NCBI RefSeq assembly: GCF_040939455.1
Contig: NC_134119.1
Location: 73,641,638 to 73,705,637, forward strand
Direction: 5' to 3'
Origin: Microcebus murinus
Taxonomy: Eukaryota; Chordata; Mammalia; Primates; Cheirogaleidae
Length of the DNA: 64,000 nucleotides
Shown in pieces: positions 57,353 through 64,000 of this stretch. The notes below the pieces were generated by a model that was not told the DNA's origin, did not search any database, and saw only the letters and a list, made by a program, of their open reading frames with translations. Each line of letters opens with the position of its first letter. Positions within the stretch are counted from its first letter, which is position 1. The position numbers and the translations under genes are program-made.

Positions 57353-57821
57353 CAATTCACAATCCCAAAGACGTGGAAGCGACCCGAGTGCCCATCCATC
57401 CAGGAGTGCATCAATAAAATGTGGCACGTGGACACCACGGAGTGCCATTCGGCTGTGAGGAGCAGCGGTGAGAGGGCGCCTCTCGTGTTCTCCTGGCCAG
57501 AGCTGGAACCCGTTCCAGTAGGCCAAGTATCCCAAGAATGGACACACGAGCACCACGTGAGCGCGCTCACCAGCAAATTGGTACGAACGGATGGACGCCT
57601 AAGTGGACAGAGAGGAATCACCTTCATCGGGTGGGTGTCGGGCGGGTGGGGGGAGGGGAGGGGCATACACATCCATTAGGCATGGGGTGGGTGCGCACCG
57701 ACTGGGGGATGGGCGCACTTGAAGCTCTGACCCGAGGGGGGAGGCTTGGAGAGGGCAAGGCACCCGACCTTAACATTGGTACCCCCACAATACGCTGGAA
57801 CAACATGAGAGGTATATGAAT
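57353..57821 (+). mobile_element. L1 3'-UTR fragment (unit 11)
   Basis: B-type copy of the shared L1 fragment. Confidence 0.75.
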
Positions 57822-57835
57822 AAGAACACAGGGGG

Positions 57836-58171
57836 GGCCGGGCGCGGTGGCTCACGCCTGTAATCCTAGCTCTCTGGGAGGCCGAGGCGGGCGGATTGCT
57901 CCAGGTCAGGAGTTCGAAACCAGCCTGAGCAAGAGCGAGACCCCGTCTCTACTAAAAATAGAGAGAAATTAATTGGCCAACTAATATATATAGAAAAACA
58001 CAGCCGGGCGTGGTGGTGCATGCCTGTAGTCCCAACTACTCGGGAGGCTGAGGCAGCAGGATTGCTTGAGCCCGGAGATTGAGGTTGCTGTGAGCTAGGC
58101 TGACGCCATGGCACTCACTCTAGCCTGGGCAGCAAAACGAGACTCTGTCTCAAAAAAAAAAAAAAAAAAAA
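57836..58171 (+). mobile_element. Alu SINE (unit 11)
   Basis: Shared insertion; B subtype; A20 tail. Confidence 0.93.
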
Positions 58172-58757
58172 GAACACAGGGGGGAGGGCGGCACGGGCAA
58201 CACATGTCACCTGAATACTTGTACTCCCATCATCTGCTTGAAAAGAGAGAGAAAAGAAAATGCAATCCTAGAGGTAAGAGACACTTTTTAAAAATAATGA
58301 ATCCGAAGAGAAAAGTAAAAGGAGGCCTGTGGAGCAGGTCTGGGTGTGACTCCGGATCCCCCAACATCAGGTGCCACCACCAAAGATTCCTGCGTGTAGC
58401 CCATAGAACCCCAAAAGCAACGGGACGAGTTCTGGTCACATACTCCCTCAAAATGACATCCTGGCCTTCTTCTGGAACTCCCTCCCCTCTCAGACTCTCA
58501 AGGTTTCCTCCAGCGTGTCGGTTCCCACAGAGCAGACCTTTGGTCTGAGACCTGACAGTCCAGATGCCACGCATGCTGCCGCGTGGCGGCGGTGTCGCGG
58601 CTTGGGACAAGAGGAGGCCCCACGGTGCGGGCTGGGGCGCCAGGCACCGCGCGCGCGCTGAGGGTGGGGGTGACCCCCACCCCGGGCCGCCGCCGCGCTC
58701 CCAGAAAGGGGACAGAACAAGAGGCAAAAAAAAAAAAAAAAAAAAAAAAAAGCAGCA

Positions 58758-58875
58758 GCCTGTGGCACCCGGTATTCCCAGGCGGTCTCCCATCCAAGTA
58801 CTAACCAGGCCCGACCCTGCTTAGCTTCCGAGACCAGACGAGATCGGGGGCGTTCAGGGTGGTGTGGCCCTAGAC
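58758..58875 (-). rRNA. 5S rRNA gene (variant), copy 12
   Basis: Reads identical to copy 2. Terminator T26 at 58726-58751. Confidence 0.93.
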
Positions 58876-61240
58876 GGCGGCGGAGGGCGCCCCTGCCCCG
58901 CTCGAGAAGCCGAGCCTCTCTGGGCTTCCCCGCCGCCGCCTCCCGCCCCAGGCCCCGCGCCGGGCCGGGCCGGGCCGGCCGGGTCCCGCGGGCTCCCAGG
59001 GTCGGGGGTGATGGGCGGGGCGGGGCGGGGTGGGGGGCTGTCTCTCTATACACACACACACACACTCACACTCACTCACACTCACACAAGATGCGCCTCC
59101 ACGGCTGGACTCGCCAAGGTGGAGCCCTCCCAGCCCCCCTCGTCTCCTCGCCCGGCCTCCTTCACCTACCCGCTGCCCACCCCCAGCGCGTCGCTGCCGC
59201 TGACTGCGCACGCGCGGGACGCTCGCCCTTTGACCCCAGCCAGGGGCCGCCCTCCCCCACAACCCCTTTCAGCTGCGCCCCCCCCTGGCCCTGTGGGTGG
59301 GCTGCCGCCTATTCCCCCGGGCCAGGGCTGGGGCACAGCCAGTGTATGGGGCGTCTCTCTCTGGGGATGTGTCCCATGGGTGGGGTGGGGTGGCGTGGTT
59401 TGGGGGGCGCTGAAGAAATCAGTCCCCTCCATCTCCTACCTCTGGAAAACGCCCAAGCCCGTGGAGAACTGCCGGCACCGCTTCGTGGGGGCCGGGACCC
59501 TCCTCCGTGTCCTCCTGTGGCCCAGTCCAAGGGGCCTGGGCCTGGCCGGGGCTGCATTGGACCCCGACCACCCTGGCGTGTGGACTCGCTAAAAATCGGC
59601 CATTAGATATTGGATTCCAGCTTCCTGGAGGTCATTTCACTAATGAGTGCACCGGAAAGAGTTTCCTAATCCATCTGTGAGGGTGGCAACTGAAAGAGAA
59701 TTTTAAAGCTGACAGAATAGGCGAGGGAAGGCATAGGAGATTTCCACAGCCAGCAAGGAAGACTTTCCCGAAATGGAAGAAAGAAACGAGCAAACAGAGA
59801 CACCGGTAGCCCGCCCGGAAAAGAGTCTGCCCCTGAGAGAAAGCACCCTGACCAGGTTCACCCGTGGGTGGGTGGCGAGCTAGCGGCATTCAGAAGAGCG
59901 AGGCCCGCAGTCTGTGCGGAAGACACCTGCGCTCGGGTGTGTGTGGCGGCGCGATTCCCAAGCAGCTCTAGACGTTAAACCAAGGAGAAGCCAGGGAGTT
60001 CCCAACGCCCCAGGTGTCCTCAGCCCACGACTGGCTGCTGTGGGAATGCGAAGCCCGGCTCCTTGTCTCAGAGCGGGGTTCCCAGGAGGATCAGGCTGAA
60101 GCTGGGACTTGGCCTCAAAGTGTCCCCTCGCATGGCCACCCCCTTCCCCTTCCTGCTCCTCTACTCCTGGTGCCCCTCCATCCAGGGGCCAGACCTTAAA
60201 GAGTCACCGCAAGAGAATCCTGGTCCCAAAGGAGCCTTCTGGGGGACCGGTGCTGAGAGAGGTTGTGGGCATGGCCCGCTGGGGCTCTGCCCGACGCAGG
60301 GCTGAGAGATGCCACCTCCCAGCTCTGGGTCCCTGCAGGAAGTGTTGGCAAGCACAGGGCCGGTCCTCCAAAGGCCCAGGTGCAGGGAGCCCAGGCCAAG
60401 CAGCCTGTGGAAGAAGCCACTTGCCGTGCCACCCCCGGGAACAGGACTGCAGGCCCCGGCCCTTCCCACCTCCTCCTCCTCCTCCTCCTCCTCCCCCCCG
60501 CCCCGCCCCCACAGGGCACAGGGCTCAGAGACACCTCAGACTCTTGCTACCCAAAGTGCAAAGGGCATCAGTTGCTCCTCCAACACCCCCCCCCCCGCCC
60601 AGCAGACCACGTTGTCCAGCCAGCCCCCGGGCCTCCCTGGGGTGCCCAGCACAAAAGTGCAGACACCCACCGGACCCTCAGTCTCAGTTTTCGGAGGTTT
60701 TTGCCACTCTAAGGACCCGCAGGCCAGCTGGGCCTTCGGGCAGGACAGAGAGCCCCGGAATCCGACGTGGAGAGCTGCGTGTACGTCCCCATCAGGAGGC
60801 GGTCCCCACCTCCGCGGCTCTCCCCTTGCGGGGAGCGGCAGCCCAGCCGGCAGCCGCAGGGCCTCAGGGAAGACACCAGGCTGGGCCCCCGCGGCACAGC
60901 GGGGGCACGTCCCCCGCACTCACGCGACTTAGGGACGGCTGCTGGAGACTGCTGCGGCCACCCTGCTGCCGGGTTTCTGGAGGGCTTCCTGGAAGCAGCA
61001 TCCACACCAAGCCCTTGGAAGGCCCAGGCGACGGAGGAGCCGGTCAGGCAGGGGCCGAGGACGGTGAGAGGCCGGGCGGGAAGGAGCGTGTCAGACAGGG
61101 GCAGAGGACGGTGACAGGCCGGGCGGGGAGGAGCCGGTCAGGCGGGGGCCCAGGACAGTGACGGGCCTGGCCGGGGAGGAGTGCGTCAGGCAGGGGCAGA
61201 GGAGACGGGCTGGGTAAGGGTTAGGGTTACAGTTAGGGCA

Positions 61241-61710
61241 CAATTCACAATCCCAAAGACGTGGAAGCGACCCGAGTGCCCATCCATCCAGGAGTGCATC
61301 AATAAAATGGTGGCACGTGGACACCACGGAGTGCCATTCGGCTGTGAGGAGCAGCGGTGAGAGGGCGCCTCTCGTGTTCTCCTGGCCAGAGCTGGAACCC
61401 GTTCCAGTAGGCCAAGTATCCCAAGAATGGACACACGAGCACCACGTGAGCGCGCTCACCAGCAAATTGGTACGAACGGATGGACGCCTAAGTGGACAGA
61501 GAGGAATCACCTTCATCGGGTGGGTGTCGGGCGGGTGGGGGGAGGGGAGGGGCATACACATCCATTAGGCATGGGGTGGGTGCGCACCGACTGGGGGATG
61601 GGCGCACTTGAAGCTCTGACCCGAGGGGGGAGGCTTGGAGAGGGCAAGGCACCCGACCTTAACATTGGTACCCCCACAATACGCTGGAACAACATGAGAG
61701 GTATATGAAT
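61241..61710 (+). mobile_element. L1 3'-UTR fragment (unit 12)
   Basis: B-type copy with a private 1-bp insertion (AAAATGGTGG near 61310). Confidence 0.75.
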
Positions 61711-61724
61711 AAGAACACAGGGGG

Positions 61725-62059
61725 GGCCGGGCGCGGTGGCTCACGCCTGTAATCCTAGCTCTCTGGGAGGCCGAGGCGGGCGGATTGCTCCAGGTCAGGA
61801 GTTCGAAACCAGCCTGAGCAAGAGCGAGACCCCGTCTCTACTAAAAATAGAGAGAAATTAATTGGCCAACTAATATATATAGAAAAACACAGCCGGGCGT
61901 GGTGGTGCATGCCTGTAGTCCCAACTACTCGGGAGGCTGAGGCAGCAGGATTGCTTGAGCCCGGAGATTGAGGTTGCTGTGAGCTAGGCTGACGCCATGG
62001 CACTCACTCTAGCCTGGGCAGCAAAACGAGACTCTGTCTCAAAAAAAAAAAAAAAAAAA
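61725..62059 (+). mobile_element. Alu SINE (unit 12)
   Basis: Shared insertion; B subtype; A19 tail. Confidence 0.93.
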
Positions 62060-62426
62060 GAACACAGGGGGGAGGGCGGCACGGGCAACACATGTCACCT
62101 GAATACTTGTACTCCCATCATCTGCTTGAAAAGAGAGAGAAAAGAAAATGCAATCCTAGAGGTAAGAGACACTTTTTAAAAATAATGAATCCGAAGAGAA
62201 AAGTAAAAGGAGGCCTGTGGAGCAGGTCTGGGTGTGACTCCGGATCCCCCAACATCAGGTGCCACCACCAAAGATTCCTGCGTGTAGCCCATAGAACCCC
62301 AAAAGCAACGGGACGAGTTCTGGTCACATACTCCCTCAAAATGACATCCTGGCCTTCTTCTGGAACTCCCTCCCCTCTCAGACTCTCAAGGTTTCCTCCA
62401 GCGTGTCGGTTCCCACAGAGCAGACC

Positions 62427-64000
62427 TTTGGTCTGAGACCTGACAGTCCAGATGCCACGCATGCTGCCGCGTGGCGGCGGTGTCGCGGCTTGGGACAAGA
62501 GGAGGCCCCACGGTGCGGGCTGGGGCGCCAGGCACCGCGCGCGCGCTGAGGGTGGGGGTGACCCCCACCCCGGGCCGCCGCCGCGCTCCCAGAAAGGGGA
62601 CAGAACAAGAGGCAAAAAAAAAAAAAAAAAAAAAAAAAAAGCAGCAGCCTGTGGCACCCGGTATTCCCAGGCGGTCTCCCATCCAAGTACTAACCAGGCC
62701 CGACCCTGCTTAGCTTCCGAGACCAGACGAGATCGGGGGCGTTCAGGGTGGTGTGGCCCTAGACGGCGGCGGAGGGCGCCCCTGCCCCGCTCGAGAAGCC
62801 GAGCCTCTCTGGGCTTCCCCGCCGCCGCCTCCCGCCCCAGGCCCCGCGCCGGGCCGGGCCGGGCCGGCCTGGTCCCGCGGGCTCCCAGGGTCCGGGGTGA
62901 TGGGCGGGGCGGGGCGGGGCGGGGCGGGGTGGGGGGCTGTCTCTCTCTACACACACACACACACACTCACACTCACTCACACTCACACAAGATGCGCCTC
63001 CACGGCTGGACTCGCCAAGGTGGAGCCCTCCCAGCCCCCCTCGTCTCCTCGCCCGGCCTCCTTCACCTACCCGCTGCCCACCCCCAGCGCGTCGCTGCCG
63101 CTGACTGCGCACGCGCGGGACGCTCGCCCTTTGACCCCAGCCAGGGGCCGCCCTCCCCCACAACCCCTTTCAGCTGCGCCCCCCCCCTCGCCCTGTGTGT
63201 GGGCTGCCGCCTATTCCCCCGGGCCAGGGCTGGGGCACAGCCAGTGTATGGGGCGTCTCTCTCTGGGGATGTGTCCCATGGGTTTGGTGGGGTGGCGTGG
63301 TTTGGGGGGCGCTGAAGAAATCAGTCCCCTCCATCTCCTACCTCTGGAAAACGCCCAAGCCCGTGGAGAACTGCCGGCACCGCTTCGTGGGGGCCGGGAC
63401 CCTCCTCAGTGTCCTCCTGTGGCCCAGTCCAAGGGGCCTGGGCCTGGCCGGGGCTGCATTGGACCCCGACCACCCTGGCGTGTGGACTCGCTAAAAATCG
63501 GCCATTAGATATTGGATTCCAGCTTCCTGGAGGTCATTTCACTAATGAGTGCACCGGAAAGAGTTTCCTAATCCATCTGTGAGGGTGGCAACTGAAAGAG
63601 AATTTTAAAGCTGACAGAATAGGCGAGGGAAGGCATAGGAGATTTCCACAGCCAGCAAGGAAGACTTTCCCGAAATGGAAGAAAGAAACGAGCAAACAGA
63701 GACACCGGTAGCCCGCCCGGAAAAGAGTCTGCCCCTGAGAGAAAGCACCCTGACCAGGTTCACCCGTGGGTGGGTGGCGAGCTAGCGGCATTCAGAAGAG
63801 CGAGGCCCGCAGTCTGTGCGGAAGACACCTGCGCTCGGGTGTGTGTGGCGGCGCGATTCACAAGCAGCTCTAGATGTTAAACCAAGGAGAAGCCAGGGAG
63901 TTCCCAACGCCCCAGGTGTCCTCAGCCCACGACTGGCTGCTGTGGGAATGCGAAGCCCGGCTCCTTGTCTCAGAGCGGGGTTCCCAGGAGGATCAGGCTG
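62427..64000. repeat. 5S rDNA repeat unit 13 (cut by window end)
   Basis: First 1574 bp of a further unit, ending inside the spacer core, so the array continues beyond the window. It shares CATGGGTTTGGTGG and GATGTTAAACCAAGG with units 9 and 11 but has CCCCGCGCCGGG. The NRF1-like motif is at 63106-63117. Confidence 0.95.
62647..62764 (-). rRNA. 5S rRNA gene (variant), copy 13
   Basis: Reads identical to copy 2. Terminator T27 at 62614-62640. This is the last 5S gene in the window. Confidence 0.93.

Larger units (their letters stand above)
54638..58538. repeat. 5S rDNA repeat unit 11
   Basis: Full unit of 3901 bp, near-identical to unit 9 at an offset of about 7793 bp. It has one extra G just upstream of the 5S gene (GGCGGCGGGAGGG near 54984). 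The NRF1-like motif is at 55318-55329. Confidence 0.95.
58539..62426. repeat. 5S rDNA repeat unit 12
   Basis: Full unit of 3888 bp, the shortest. It is a separate B subtype: GGCCGGCCGGGTCCCGCGGG upstream of the 5S gene, a short GGGGC run, GACGTTAAACCAAGG, and single-base insertions near 60433 (ACCCCCGGG) and 61310 (AAAATGGTGG). The NRF1-like motif is at 59205-59216. Confidence 0.95.

Overview
This is mammalian nuclear DNA, almost certainly from a strepsirrhine (lemur or loris group) primate. The Alu present in every complete repeat unit has the linker and right-arm wording I associate with lemur Alus (GCTAGGCTGACGCCATGGCA near the 3' end). It sits beside an L1 3'-UTR fragment that also looks strepsirrhine. 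I find no protein-coding gene. The long open frames on both strands come from stop-poor tandem repeats and GC-rich spacer.

The left quarter (1 to about 15537) is one continuous 53-bp minisatellite of roughly 290 monomers. Its left part (1 to about 9150) is young and homogenised, with nested higher-order duplications (exact offsets 1536 and 4713 bp, and one of about 1.06-1.11 kb). Its right part (about 9160-15537) is clearly more diverged.

At about 15538-15545 the minisatellite passes directly into a head-to-tail 5S ribosomal DNA array that runs off the right end. The window holds 12 complete units of 3.89-3.97 kb plus a partial 13th. Each unit contains, left to right: a minus-strand 5S rRNA gene with its oligo(T) terminator, a GC-rich 5S upstream region with a CA microsatellite and an NRF1-like motif, about 1.6 kb of unassigned spacer, a 47-bp minisatellite, a short telomere-like motif, an L1 3'-UTR fragment, a full-length Alu with target-site duplications, and a second piece resembling an L1 3' end.

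The most notable observation is that the 12 homogenised 5S copies read as identical to each other, yet share seven differences from the mammalian 5S sequence as I recall it. These include two adjacent mismatches in helix I, while the internal promoter (about nt 50-97) is intact. The edge copy in unit 1 has a different set of changes and lies in a strongly diverged half-unit. The array is therefore either a homogenised variant or pseudogene 5S locus, or the lineage has an unusual 5S RNA. Shared variants also show concerted evolution directly: a diverged edge unit, a mosaic unit 4, and a near-exact 7.79-kb two-unit duplication (units 8-9 and 10-11).
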